Shown piece by piece: positions 1-8,595 of a DNA stretch of 64,000 nt (position 1 is the first letter of the stretch; each line of letters starts with the position of its first letter). The DNA comes from Burkholderiaceae bacterium (GTDB lineage Bacteria > Pseudomonadota > Gammaproteobacteria > Burkholderiales > Burkholderiaceae_D): positions 124,001 through 188,000 of the forward strand of contig SCTK01000011.1 of NCBI GenBank assembly GCA_004298905.1. The letters are read 5' to 3'. The position numbers and the translations under genes were made by a program. The notes beneath the pieces are model-generated. The model was not told the DNA's origin and made no database searches. It worked only from the letters and a program-made list of their open reading frames with translations.

Positions 1-210
1 GATGAAGTCTGTCCCAATACGCTGCTCGCACTGGCAGCGGAAAACGATGCCGTGGTGCCAGCTGCACTGACACGCTATTGCTTCGACGGTCATCCGCAAC
101 ACTGGCACCCGGACGCCGGGCATGCGCTGGGCTGGCACGCGCCGCAATGGTGTGCGGAAAAAATTGCTGCCTGGGTGAACAGCCTGCCGCCGCAGGAGCA
201 TGCGACATGA
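1..210 (+). CDS. C-terminal fragment of an alpha/beta hydrolase, probable BioH-like esterase
   Basis: The reading frame is open from the window edge and stops at 208-210, overlapping the ATG of bioC by four bases (ATGA). The visible 69 residues include ENDAVVP, which fits the strand and loop carrying the catalytic Asp of alpha/beta hydrolases, and DAGHALGWHAP, which fits the catalytic-His loop near the C-terminus. Position directly before bioC, with translational overlap, suggests a pimeloyl-ACP methyl ester esterase that removes the methyl group added by BioC. The nucleophile Ser lies outside the window, so BioH cannot be separated from other hydrolases here. The role is inferred from context. 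Confidence 0.7.
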   Translation, partial: DEVCPNTLLALAAENDAVVPAALTRYCFDGHPQHWHPDAGHALGWHAPQWCAEKIAAWVNSLPPQEHAT

Positions 211-950
211 AGCAACCCGCCTCCATCGCCCAGCGCTTCGACGATGCCGCGCTCACCTACGATCAAGCGGCCATCGTACAACTGCGCGTCGCGGAAAAAC
301 TCTTTGCCTTGCTGCAAGAACTGCCGCCGCCGCAACACATCATCGAAGTCGGTTGCGGCACCGGTTTCCTCACACAATCGCTGTGCAAACAATTTCCGGA
401 TGTGCCGCTGCTCGCGCTCGACATCGCACCGACCATGATCGCGCTGTGTCAAAACCGTTTGCAGAAATATCCCAACCTCCATTGCAAGGTCGAAGATGCG
501 CAGACCCTGCAACTGCCCAGCGCGGTCGATTGGCTGGTCAGCAGCCTGAGCCTGCAATGGTTCGACCAGTGGCCGGACTGCCTGCAACGCTGGGCGCAAC
601 AGGCGCGCACCATTGCCTTCAGCGTGCCACTGGAAGGCAGTTTCAGCCAGTGGCGCGACGCCCATCAACGCACCGGCCAGCGCGACGGGCTGCACCCATT
701 GCCGGATGAAGCCACGCTGCAAAAATGCTGTGCCAGCCTCGGCACCTTTCGTCATTTTTCCATCGCGACCGAAACCCTGCATCACCTGAATGCGCTCGAT
801 TTCGCCCGCACCCTGCGCGCCATCGGCGCCAGCCAGCCGCACCGCCAACACAGCCCCGCCTCGCTGCGCCGCATCCTGCGCGCCCTGCCCAATGGCGTCG
901 ATGCCGAATACCGCATCGCCTACGTCATCGTGGAAACGGGGGCGGCATGA
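207..950 (+). CDS. bioC: Malonyl-ACP O-methyltransferase BioC
   Basis: A 247-residue SAM-dependent methyltransferase. Residues 45-55 carry the SAM-binding motif I (IIEVGCGTGFL), followed by an acidic strand end (LALDIAP) and the SSLSLQWFDQW segment typical of BioC. It methylates malonyl-ACP so that the fatty-acid machinery can build the pimeloyl chain for biotin. An in-frame GTG/ATG extension to position 78 exists, but the start at 207 fits both the family N-terminus (QRFDDAALTYD) and the ATGA overlap with the upstream hydrolase. The stop at 948-950 overlaps the bioD start, so the genes look translationally coupled. Confidence 0.93.
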   Translation: MKQPASIAQRFDDAALTYDQAAIVQLRVAEKLFALLQELPPPQHIIEVGCGTGFLTQSLCKQFPDVPLLALDIAPTMIALCQNRLQKYPNLHCKVEDAQTLQLPSAVDWLVSSLSLQWFDQWPDCLQRWAQQARTIAFSVPLEGSFSQWRDAHQRTGQRDGLHPLPDEATLQKCCASLGTFRHFSIATETLHHLNALDFARTLRAIGASQPHRQHSPASLRRILRALPNGVDAEYRIAYVIVETGAA

Positions 951-1555
951 ACATCTTCGTCACCGGCACCGATACCGATGTGGGCAAGACCCTCGTGTGC
1001 AGCTGGCTGTGCCTGCATACGCAAGCCGATTACTGGAAACCGATTCAGTGCGGTACCACGCCCGCCACCGACAGCGACACGGTGGCGCAACTGAGCGGTG
1101 TCAAGACCTGGCCCGAAACGTATCGCTTACAACTGGCGGCCTCGCCGCATCTCGCGGCTGCACAAGAAGACGTGACGATCAGCACCGCCGACTGCCGACT
1201 GCCGACTGCCGACCGCCTCATCATCGAAGGCGCGGGCGGCGTGCTGGTGCCATTGAATGAACGCGAAACCGTGCTCGATCTGATCGCCCACCTGGAAGCG
1301 CCGGTGCTGCTGGTTGCGCGCTCCACGCTGGGTACCATCAATCACACCTGTCTCTCGCTGCACGCCTTGCGTGCGCGCAACATTCCCATCCTCGGCGTCA
1401 TCATGTGCGGCCCGCAGCATGCCGATAACAAGGCAGCCATCGAACACTATGGCCAGACCAAGGTGCTGGCTGAATTCCACCTGCTAAATGAAGTCACCCG
1501 CGCGGCCTTGCAAAGCATTCCCCTGCCGAAAACCTTGCGGCAGCTACTGTCATGA
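947..1555 (+). CDS. bioD: Dethiobiotin synthetase BioD
   Basis: A 202-residue protein. Residues 7-15 (GTDTDVGKT) form the P-loop, KPIQCG follows near residue 31, and EGAGG at 94-98 is the second nucleotide/substrate motif. BioD carboxylates 7,8-diaminopelargonate to dethiobiotin with ATP. It overlaps bioC and bioA by four bases each. It is slightly short for the family (about 220-240 residues). The segment just before the EGAGG strand (residues 81-89) is encoded by a heptanucleotide tandem repeat rather than the usual helix sequence. All core motifs are intact, so activity is expected. Confidence 0.93.
   Translation: MNIFVTGTDTDVGKTLVCSWLCLHTQADYWKPIQCGTTPATDSDTVAQLSGVKTWPETYRLQLAASPHLAAAQEDVTISTADCRLPTADRLIIEGAGGVLVPLNERETVLDLIAHLEAPVLLVARSTLGTINHTCLSLHALRARNIPILGVIMCGPQHADNKAAIEHYGQTKVLAEFHLLNEVTRAALQSIPLPKTLRQLLS
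1187..1214. repeat. Heptanucleotide tandem repeat inside bioD
   Basis: Three perfect copies of GCCGACT are followed by a fourth differing in its last base (GCCGACC). The repeat is translated in three frames in succession, giving ADCRLPTAD. A change by one unit would shift the bioD frame. Confidence 0.9.
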
Positions 1556-2904
1556 ATCCTGTCAAGAGCGTCGCCGAACTCGATCACGCCCACGTCTGGC
1601 ACCCCTTCACGCAAGCGCACACCGCGCCTGCGCCGCTGCCCATCGTGCGCGGCGCGGGGGCGTATCTCTACGATGAACAGGGCAAGGCGTATTGCGATCT
1701 GATTTCGAGCTGGTGGGTGAATCTGCACGGCCATGCCCATCCAGCGATTGCCGAAGCGATCGCAGCACAAGCACGCACGCTGGAGCATGTACTGTTCGCC
1801 GGTTTCACCCATGCGCCTGCTGCCGAACTGGCGCAGGCATTGACGGCCGCGCTGCCCGCCCCGTTGGAGCGTGTGTTCTTCTCGGACAATGGTTCGACCG
1901 CCACCGAGATCGCATTGAAGATGAGTTATCAGTATTGGTACAACCGCAGCGAGAAGCAGCGCACGCTGTTCCTCGCCTTCGACGGCGCGTATCACGGCGA
2001 TACCTTCGGCGCGATGGCGGCCGGACGCACGTCGAGTTTTTTCAATCCGTTCCAGCCCTTCCTGTTTGAAACACGCACCCTGCCCTGGCCACATACCTGG
2101 ATCGGCGATCACGACATTGAAACCCGCGAGGCACAGGCACTGCTCACCCTCGATACAGTGCTCCAACAGGATGGCCACCGCATTGCGGCGCTAATCGTCG
2201 AACCACTGATTCAGGGCGCGAGCGGCATGCGCTGCGTGCGTCCGCAATTCATGCGCGCCGTGATCGAGCGGGTACGCGCCATGAACATCCTGGTGATCTT
2301 CGATGAAGTGATGACCGGCTTTGGCCGCACCGGCAAGATGTTTGCCTGCGAACACATTGGGATCACCCCCGATTTGATCTGCCTGTCCAAAGGCCTGACC
2401 GGCGGCTTCCTGCCCATGGCCGTCACAGTCGCCACCGATGCCATTTATCAAGCCTTCCTCGGCGAACATTTTTCCAGCGCCTTTGCGCACGGCCATTCCT
2501 ACACGGCCAACCCGCTCGGCTGCGCCGCCGCGCTGGCTTCGCTGCACCTCTTCAACGAGGAAGGCAGCTTGCAGAAAATTGCTGCACTCGAACACGTCCA
2601 TCGTGACGCCTTGCAAAAATTGGCGCAGCATCCGCGCGTCAATTGCCCGCGTGTGCTGGGCAGCATTGCAGCGTTCAATCTGGATGCCGCGCATGCGCCC
2701 TACGACGCCAGCCTCGGCCGTCAAGTACAACAGCACTGTCTCGACGCAGGCCTGATCGTGCGCCCGCTCGGCAACACTGTTTATCTGTTGCCGCCCTATT
2801 GCCTGACCCCGGAACAGTTGCAAGACACCTATGACACCCTGACAAAGATTCTCGACCGCTGCCTGGATAGCAAAGGCAGCACACCGGTCTCGACCGGATT
2901 TTGA
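1552..2904 (+). CDS. bioA: Adenosylmethionine-8-amino-7-oxononanoate aminotransferase BioA
   Basis: A 450-residue class III PLP-dependent aminotransferase converting 7-keto-8-aminopelargonate to 7,8-diaminopelargonate, with SAM as amino donor. It opens with the BioA signature HVWHPFTQ, contains SWWVNLHGHAHP and the FSDNGSTATEIALKM stretch that contacts PLP phosphate, has the Asp of VIFDEVMTGFGRTG, and has the PLP lysine in LSKGLTGG. The length is normal. The ATG overlaps the bioD stop. The 36-bp gap to bioB and a GAAGG-type ribosome site there suggest one biotin operon. Confidence 0.95.
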   Translation: MNPVKSVAELDHAHVWHPFTQAHTAPAPLPIVRGAGAYLYDEQGKAYCDLISSWWVNLHGHAHPAIAEAIAAQARTLEHVLFAGFTHAPAAELAQALTAALPAPLERVFFSDNGSTATEIALKMSYQYWYNRSEKQRTLFLAFDGAYHGDTFGAMAAGRTSSFFNPFQPFLFETRTLPWPHTWIGDHDIETREAQALLTLDTVLQQDGHRIAALIVEPLIQGASGMRCVRPQFMRAVIERVRAMNILVIFDEVMTGFGRTGKMFACEHIGITPDLICLSKGLTGGFLPMAVTVATDAIYQAFLGEHFSSAFAHGHSYTANPLGCAAALASLHLFNEEGSLQKIAALEHVHRDALQKLAQHPRVNCPRVLGSIAAFNLDAAHAPYDASLGRQVQQHCLDAGLIVRPLGNTVYLLPPYCLTPEQLQDTYDTLTKILDRCLDSKGSTPVSTGF

Positions 2905-2940
2905 CTCGCGCTAAAATGCCTTAATGATTGAAGGAAGATT

Positions 2941-3930
2941 ATGAGCAACGTACAACCCCTACAGTTTGTGAAATCGTGCAACAGCCGCAGCACAACCGAC
3001 GGCCCGTGGTCGGTCGATGCCGTCGAGGCGTTGTTCAACAAGCCCTTCAACGATTTGATATTTGAAGCGCAGCAGGTGCATCGTCAGCATTTCGACGCCA
3101 ACAGCGTGCAGCGTTCCACGCTGCTGTCGATCAAGACCGGCGGCTGCCCCGAGGACTGCGGCTATTGCCCGCAATCGACCTATCACGACACACCTGTCGA
3201 AGACAAAGGCTTGATGGCGCTGGACGATGTGGTGGCCAGTGCGCGCGCTGCAAAGGAAAACGGCGCCACCCGTTTCTGCATGGGTGCGGCCTGGCGCGGC
3301 CCGAGCGACAACGATGTCGCCGCCGTATTGCCGATGATCAAGGCCATCAAGGACATGGGTCTGGAAACCTGCGGCACCTTTGGCCTGTTGAAAGACGGTC
3401 AGGCCGAAAAACTACGCGATGCCGGGCTGGATTACTACAACCACAACATCGACACCGCGCCGGAGTTTTACGCCGACATCATTTCCACGCGTCAGTTCAA
3501 TGACCGCATCGACACGCTGCACAAAGTGCGCGATGCGGGCTTGAATGTGTGTTGCGGCGGCATCGTCGGCATGGGCGAATCGCGCCGCCATCGCGCCGGA
3601 CTGATCGCCACGCTGGCCAACATGAATCCGCCACCGGAATCGGTGCCGATCAATACCCTGGTCAAGGTCGAAGGCACGGCGCTCGACCACACCGAAGATC
3701 TCGACCCCTTCGAATTCGTCCGCACCCTCGCGGTCGCGCGCATCACCATGCCCACCAGCCGCGTGCGCCTGTCAGCGGGACGCGAAACCATGTCCGATGA
3801 AATGCAGGCCCTGTGTTTCCTCGCCGGTGCCAACTCCATTTTCTACGGCGAAAAACTGCTCACCACCGACAACCCGGAAAACGCACGCGACAATGCATTG
3901 TTTGCGCGACTGGGAATTCGGGGGGAGTAA
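2941..3930 (+). CDS. bioB: Biotin synthase BioB
   Basis: A 329-residue radical SAM enzyme that inserts sulfur into dethiobiotin. The radical SAM cysteines are C69, C73 and C76 (CPEDCGYC). The family segments [38 protein letters not shown] and RVRLSAGRE follow in order, including the conserved Arg that contacts the [2Fe-2S] cluster. A GAAGGAAG ribosome site lies just before the ATG. It is the last gene of the biotin operon; no obvious terminator separates it from the next gene 90 bp away. Confidence 0.96.
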   Translation: MSNVQPLQFVKSCNSRSTTDGPWSVDAVEALFNKPFNDLIFEAQQVHRQHFDANSVQRSTLLSIKTGGCPEDCGYCPQSTYHDTPVEDKGLMALDDVVASARAAKENGATRFCMGAAWRGPSDNDVAAVLPMIKAIKDMGLETCGTFGLLKDGQAEKLRDAGLDYYNHNIDTAPEFYADIISTRQFNDRIDTLHKVRDAGLNVCCGGIVGMGESRRHRAGLIATLANMNPPPESVPINTLVKVEGTALDHTEDLDPFEFVRTLAVARITMPTSRVRLSAGRETMSDEMQALCFLAGANSIFYGEKLLTTDNPENARDNALFARLGIRGE

Positions 3931-4019
3931 AGGCAAAGCCAAACACTTTTGCAGTTGTCCGATACCAGGTGTTTGCGCCGTTTCAGATCAAGCAACTCGA
4001 AGTTTGACGCTGTGCTGTC

Positions 4020-4709
4020 ATGTCCTGGTTTCTCTATCTGATCGAATGCGACGACCGCAGCATCTACACTGGCATCACAGTGGATGTAGCGGCGCGTTAT
4101 GCTGCGCATGCGGCGGGCACGGGCGCGCGCTATACGCGCATGCATCCGCCGCAACGCTTGCTCGCCGTGCTTGAATTTGCCGATCGTTCCAGCGCATCAC
4201 AGGCGGAATATGCGATCAAGCAATTGTCGCCAGCGGAAAAACGCGCCTTTGCCCGCGCGCACGCCGCAGATGAAACAAGTACCGCACCGGAAGCGTGCCT
4301 GCGCATCAACAGCCGCGTCAGTATTCCCCTGCGCGAAATTACACTGCATGCGATTCGCGCCCAAGGGGCGGGTGGACAGAACGTCAACAAGGTCGCGTCG
4401 GCGATTCATTTGCGTTTCGACATCGCCGCCTCCAGCCTGCCGGAAATTCACAAGCAATGCCTGCTGGCCTGCGCGGATCAACGCATCACCAAGGACGGCA
4501 CGATCGTAATCAAGGCGCAGGAACATCGCACGCAAGAAATGAACCGCAGTGCGGCCCTGTCGCGTTTGCAGGAATTGATTCAACGCGCCGTCGCCGTCCA
4601 AAAATCGCGCAAAGCCACGCAGCCGAGTGCGGCCGCACAGAAAAAACGCGTGGAGAACAAGATCAAACGCGGTGCGGTGAAGGCGGCCCGAACAAAAGTC
4701 ATGGAGTAA
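4020..4709 (+). CDS. GIY-YIG (YhbQ-like) domain fused to ArfB-type peptidyl-tRNA hydrolase
   Basis: One continuous 229-residue frame holds two families. Residues 1-75 match the single-domain GIY-YIG proteins of the YhbQ/UPF0213 type: FLYLIEC, IYTGIT, an Arg in the AARYAAH helix and the Glu of SQAEYAIKQ. Residues 95-229 match ArfB/YaeJ, which rescues stalled ribosomes by hydrolysing peptidyl-tRNA. They carry the catalytic GGQ at 118-120 in AQGAGGQNVNK, AIHLRFDI, IVIKAQEHRTQE, and a basic C-terminal tail like the one that enters the mRNA channel. No stop or frameshift is visible at the junction (about residues 76-94). Both domains are known families. Their fusion and any joint role, such as cutting nucleic acid at a rescued ribosome, are inference. 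Confidence 0.88.
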   Translation: MSWFLYLIECDDRSIYTGITVDVAARYAAHAAGTGARYTRMHPPQRLLAVLEFADRSSASQAEYAIKQLSPAEKRAFARAHAADETSTAPEACLRINSRVSIPLREITLHAIRAQGAGGQNVNKVASAIHLRFDIAASSLPEIHKQCLLACADQRITKDGTIVIKAQEHRTQEMNRSAALSRLQELIQRAVAVQKSRKATQPSAAAQKKRVENKIKRGAVKAARTKVME

Positions 4710-4995
4710 GGCAACGTTGCTCTGGCATTATCCTTGTCCAACGGGTTGATGACCTACCTGTTGCTGCGTGACCTGTCTGGCCACACCCGCAAGGGTCCGC
4801 CCACCAACGGTGCATAAACCAAGTATTCCCTCCCGAAATCCCACACGACGCGGGCCAAAAAAAACGCGCAAATGTTACACACATTCCATTCAAGTTGAAT
4901 CTGGTGCAGCCGATAAAGTGCTGGTAGATCTACTTGGTTACGGCAATTGAAAGGGGACGCAGGCTGATTGCCGCGACCCTGCACAAGGAAAATAC

Positions 4996-5364
4996 ATGTC
5001 AACACCGATTCTCGTGGTAGACGACTCCCCCATGGCGCGCAAGATGCTGATCAAGGCGCTGCCGGCCAGCTGGGATGTCGAAATCACGCAAGCATCCAAT
5101 GGCCAGGAAGCACTGGCTGCCTATCAGGCCGGCCGTGCCGATGTCATGTTTCTTGATTTGCAAATGCCGGAAATGGATGGCTATACCGTACTGGAACATT
5201 TGCGCAAGGCAGACCTGAACACCTTTGTCATCGTCGTTTCCGCCGACGTGCAACCGCTTGCGCAAGAGCGAGTCAAGCAACTGGGCGCCCTCGCCTTCAT
5301 CAAAAAACCCGTGAACGCGGGGGAAATCGAGGCGGTCCTGAAACAATATGGAGTCGCGCTATGA
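4996..5364 (+). CDS. CheY-like single-domain response regulator
   Basis: A 122-residue receiver domain with no output domain. The acidic pair is D9/D10, the phospho-acceptor is D54 in MFLDLQMPEMDG, the switch Ser is S82 and the conserved Lys is K104 in the KKP loop. A purine-rich ribosome site (AAGGAAAA) precedes the ATG. The stop overlaps the start of a CheC-like gene by four bases. A receiver paired with a CheC phosphatase suggests a CheY-like phospho-signal passed by diffusion. No kinase lies beside it, so the input is unknown. The 286 bp upstream (4710-4995) show no gene. Confidence 0.9.
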   Translation: MSTPILVVDDSPMARKMLIKALPASWDVEITQASNGQEALAAYQAGRADVMFLDLQMPEMDGYTVLEHLRKADLNTFVIVVSADVQPLAQERVKQLGALAFIKKPVNAGEIEAVLKQYGVAL

Positions 5365-5978
5365 CGAACCATCTTCTTTCCCAGGATCAACGCGAGACCA
5401 TGCAGGAAGTCACCAACATCGCCATGGGCCAGGCGGGCGCGAAGCTGGCGCAACTGTTGGGGGTCTTTATCAAACTCTCGATCCCGCAGGTCAATCTGGT
5501 CGAAATGACCGAGATCAATCATGCGCTGGCCATGATCGTCGGCAATGACACCATCGTTTCCGCCGTGCGACAGGCCTATAGCGGGCCGATCCGGGGCGAA
5601 GCCATCACCATTTTCGACGACCGCCATGGCCACCACGATCTGGCCGATCTGCTGGGTTATGACGAAGAGCTCACGCCGGACACCGAGCAGGAACTCCTGC
5701 TGGACACATCCAACCTGCTGGTCGGCGCCTGTGTCAGCGGCATCGCACGGCTGCTCAACATGGATCTGACCTTTGCGCCACCCGCGGTCCTGGCCAAGGG
5801 TACGCCAATCGGCGCGCTGCTCAAGAACAACAACCAGGACTGGGAGTATGCCCTGGTGGTAGAAGTCAACTTCACTTTGGAAGAACGCCGTTTCACCTGC
5901 CACCTGACGCAATTAATGCCGGAATCGTCGCTGATGGTTCTGCGCGAATCGCTCGATCTTTTCCTGGCTTCACTGTGA
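5361..5978 (+). CDS. CheC-like chemotaxis phosphatase
   Basis: A 205-residue protein with the pseudo-symmetrical CheC fold signature. Two copies of the phosphatase helix are seen: EVTNIAMGQAGAKL (E16, N19) and, in the second half, DTSNLLVGACVSGI with Asp in place of Glu before the Asn. CheC, CheX and FliY proteins dephosphorylate CheY-P. The gene overlaps both neighbours (ATGA with the receiver, GTGA with the diguanylate cyclase), so its natural substrate is probably the adjacent receiver. No methyl-accepting receptor or CheD lies nearby. Whether it acts in motility or in c-di-GMP control cannot be read from sequence. Confidence 0.85.
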   Translation: MTNHLLSQDQRETMQEVTNIAMGQAGAKLAQLLGVFIKLSIPQVNLVEMTEINHALAMIVGNDTIVSAVRQAYSGPIRGEAITIFDDRHGHHDLADLLGYDEELTPDTEQELLLDTSNLLVGACVSGIARLLNMDLTFAPPAVLAKGTPIGALLKNNNQDWEYALVVEVNFTLEERRFTCHLTQLMPESSLMVLRESLDLFLASL

Positions 5979-6970
5979 AAACCATGACAGCCTGGAACCC
6001 CGCCGTTCACCTGCCTGAGCTGGTCGATTTTTTCGATGCCGGCGTGTTCATTGTCGACCTTGAACACCGGGTAGTGCTGTGGAACAAATTCATGGCGCAA
6101 AAAACCGGACGGTCTGCGGCAGAAGTGATTGGCAAACCCTTGTTTGAACTGTTTCCCGATTTGCCGCAGAAATGGCTGGAGAAAAAACTCGACTCGGTTG
6201 CGACCCTGAAGAATTATTCTTTCACCTCCTGGGAACAACGTCCCTGGCTGTTCCAGTTCTCGCACAACCGGCCGATGACGGGCGGGATTGACTACATGCG
6301 TCAGAACTGTGTCTTTGTGCCACTCAAAGGCCCGGGCAGTGAGGAGGTCGAATTTGTCTCGGTAACCATTTTCGACGCGACCGACAATGCCATCTATCAA
6401 ACGCAACTGGCCGAGGCTCTCAAGACACTGGAAGAAAGCAGCATCACGGACGGCTTGACCAAGATCTTCAACCGCCGCCACCTGACCGAGCGCATGAACG
6501 GTGAGTTTTCTCGTGCCGTACGCGGCAAGACCGGGCTGGCGCTGATCATGTTCGACCTTGATCACTTCAAGAAAATCAACGACACCTACGGCCACCTGGG
6601 GGGTGACGAAGTGCTCAAGGAAGTCGCCAAACGCGTCAAAGATCTGTTGCGCACCCAGGACGTGTTCGGCCGCTATGGTGGCGAAGAGTTCTGCATTCTC
6701 CTCCCCGATACCAATCTGGAAGGCGGCGTCATTGTTGCCGACCGGATCCGTAGCGCCATTTGCGCCGAGCCCATGCAATTCGGTAACCAGCAAATCCCCG
6801 TGTCTGCCAGTCTCGGGGTGACGATTTACGTGCATGGCATGCCAGGCCATGAAACGATGGTGCAACTGGCCGATGAGGCGCTGTATGAATGCAAGCGTAA
6901 CGGTCGCAACTGCGTCTCGAGCAAGCTGCCGGAAGCCTCGGCAACGGCAACCCCGATTGTCATCACCTGA
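5975..6970 (+). CDS. PAS-GGDEF diguanylate cyclase
   Basis: About 331 residues. The N-terminal 140 form a PAS sensor (DAGVFIVDLEHRVVLWN, then a GKPLFELFP loop), and a GGDEF domain follows from about residue 160 (TDGLTKIFNRRHL). The active-site signature is GGEEF, and an RTQD sequence five residues before it matches the RxxD inhibitory site, so product inhibition is likely. It makes cyclic di-GMP. The GTG at 5975 overlaps the cheC stop; the ATG at 5984 is an alternative. The tight three-gene overlap suggests that receiver phosphorylation and c-di-GMP synthesis are linked. Confidence 0.92.
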   Translation: MKTMTAWNPAVHLPELVDFFDAGVFIVDLEHRVVLWNKFMAQKTGRSAAEVIGKPLFELFPDLPQKWLEKKLDSVATLKNYSFTSWEQRPWLFQFSHNRPMTGGIDYMRQNCVFVPLKGPGSEEVEFVSVTIFDATDNAIYQTQLAEALKTLEESSITDGLTKIFNRRHLTERMNGEFSRAVRGKTGLALIMFDLDHFKKINDTYGHLGGDEVLKEVAKRVKDLLRTQDVFGRYGGEEFCILLPDTNLEGGVIVADRIRSAICAEPMQFGNQQIPVSASLGVTIYVHGMPGHETMVQLADEALYECKRNGRNCVSSKLPEASATATPIVIT

Positions 6971-6991
6971 ATTTCCCCGGCATCTGCGCCA

Positions 6992-8479
6992 CTACTGCCC
7001 CTCTTCTGCATCCAGATCCAGTTCCTGAATCTTGCGCGTGATGGTGTTGCGGCCGATCCCCAGTTTCTGTGCCGCTTCAATCCGTCGCCCGCGCGTTTGC
7101 TTCAAGGCGCAGCGTATCAGGGTGGACTCGAATTCGCGGGTCAGCGTATCCATCACACTGCCCGGTTGCTGATGCAGTAGCTGATCGGCTTGCTTCTCCA
7201 ACAAGATCAGCCAATCTCCATTCGTGTCGTGGTGCCGTGCCGGAATGACAACTGCAGGCTTGCCTGACAGTGTTTCAGCCACTGGCAGCGCTGATGTGAC
7301 CGACGGCGACGCTCCAGCGACGCCGTCCGCAGTTTTCATGTCTGCGGGCAGATCCTTGATGTCGATCACTTGCGCCGGTGCCATCACCGTCAACCAGCGG
7401 CACAGGTTTTCCAATTGCCGCACATTGCCGGGAAATGGCAAATTTACCAGGGTCTGCATTGCATTCTCGGACAGGCGTTTGGGATCGACACCGAGCTCTT
7501 GCCCGTTTTTCTGCAGGAAAAATTTCGCCAGAATCGGAATATCTTCCTTGCGCTCACGCAAGGGAGGCAAGCGCAGACGGATGACATTGAGACGATGGAA
7601 CAAGTCTTCGCGGAACAGCCCGGCACGCACGCGCTGTTCGAGATCCTGATGCGTCGCTGCAATCACACGCACATTGGCCTTGATCGGGTGATGGCCGCCC
7701 ACACGATAAAACTGGCCATCGGACAGCACCCGCAATAAACGGGTTTGCAATTCCGGCGGCATATCGCCGATCTCATCGAGAAATAAAGTGCCGCCCTCGG
7801 CCTGTTCAAAGCGCCCGCGCCGCAGCGCTTGCGCGCCCGTAAAAGCGCCGCGTTCATGACCGAACAATTCCGACTCCAGCAAGTCCTTGGGAATCGCCGC
7901 AGTATTCAGAGCAATGAAGGGTTGGCTGGCACGCGGGCTGTGTGTATGCAGGGCACGCGCCACCAATTCCTTGCCGGTGCCGGATTCGCCCGTCACCAGT
8001 ACTGTCACATGTGATTGCGAGAGTCGCCCAATAGCGCGAAACACTTCCTGCAAAGCAGGTGCCTGACCAAGAATTTCTGGCGCATCTTCGTCCTGTACCA
8101 GCACGGCACTTTCGTGCTCGCTTTCCTGCACGGCACGGCGGATCAATTCAACCGCATGATCGACATCGAAAGGTTTGGGAATGTATTCAAACGCACCCCC
8201 CTGAAACGCAGAGACCGCGCTGTCCAGATCGGAAAACGCCGTCATGATGATGACCGGCAAACTCGGATAACGGGTCTTGGCTTGCTGCAATAAATCAAGG
8301 CCGGACTCACCCGGCATGCGGATATCCGACACCAGCACGCGCGGTGGGCCATCGTCCAATGCACGCAGCGCATCGCCTGCATTATCGAACGTGCGGCACT
8401 CCAGCTGCTGCCGCGTGAGCGCCTTCTCCAGCACCCAGCGTATCGATTGGTCGTCGTCAACAATCCAGATTGGTTTCAT
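6992..8479 (-). CDS. ntrC: Nitrogen regulation response regulator NtrC
   Basis: A 495-residue sigma-54 activator: receiver domain ([10 protein letters not shown], phospho-Asp in [10 protein letters not shown]), central AAA+ domain with Walker A GESGTGKE, the GAFTGA loop that contacts sigma-54, Walker B LFLDEIGD, and a C-terminal Fis-type HTH ([20 protein letters not shown]). With NtrB it activates nitrogen-scavenging genes, including glnA. The start MKPIW at 8479 is chosen because it begins the receiver; ATG 8491 (MPLK) is an alternative. Neither has a clear ribosome site, and a heptamer repeat covers the region directly upstream. Confidence 0.94.
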   Translation of the reverse strand: MKPIWIVDDDQSIRWVLEKALTRQQLECRTFDNAGDALRALDDGPPRVLVSDIRMPGESGLDLLQQAKTRYPSLPVIIMTAFSDLDSAVSAFQGGAFEYIPKPFDVDHAVELIRRAVQESEHESAVLVQDEDAPEILGQAPALQEVFRAIGRLSQSHVTVLVTGESGTGKELVARALHTHSPRASQPFIALNTAAIPKDLLESELFGHERGAFTGAQALRRGRFEQAEGGTLFLDEIGDMPPELQTRLLRVLSDGQFYRVGGHHPIKANVRVIAATHQDLEQRVRAGLFREDLFHRLNVIRLRLPPLRERKEDIPILAKFFLQKNGQELGVDPKRLSENAMQTLVNLPFPGNVRQLENLCRWLTVMAPAQVIDIKDLPADMKTADGVAGASPSVTSALPVAETLSGKPAVVIPARHHDTNGDWLILLEKQADQLLHQQPGSVMDTLTREFESTLIRCALKQTRGRRIEAAQKLGIGRNTITRKIQELDLDAEEGQ

Positions 8480-8490
8480 TTTCAAAGGCA

Positions 8491-8516
8491 TGAAAGATGA
8501 AAGATGAAAGATGAAA
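8491..8516. repeat. Heptanucleotide tandem repeat at the ntrC start
   Basis: Three perfect copies of TGAAAGA plus a partial fourth lie at the 5' end of ntrC. On the minus strand they read TCTTTCA repeated and occupy the position where a ribosome site for the ATG at 8479 or 8491 would be expected. Confidence 0.88.
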
Positions 8517-8595
8517 TGTTCCGGCCCGCATCGCAACGCCAGTATCTTTTCATGGCGAGCGCAAGCGAGTCATCATCATTCATTTTTCATGCTTT

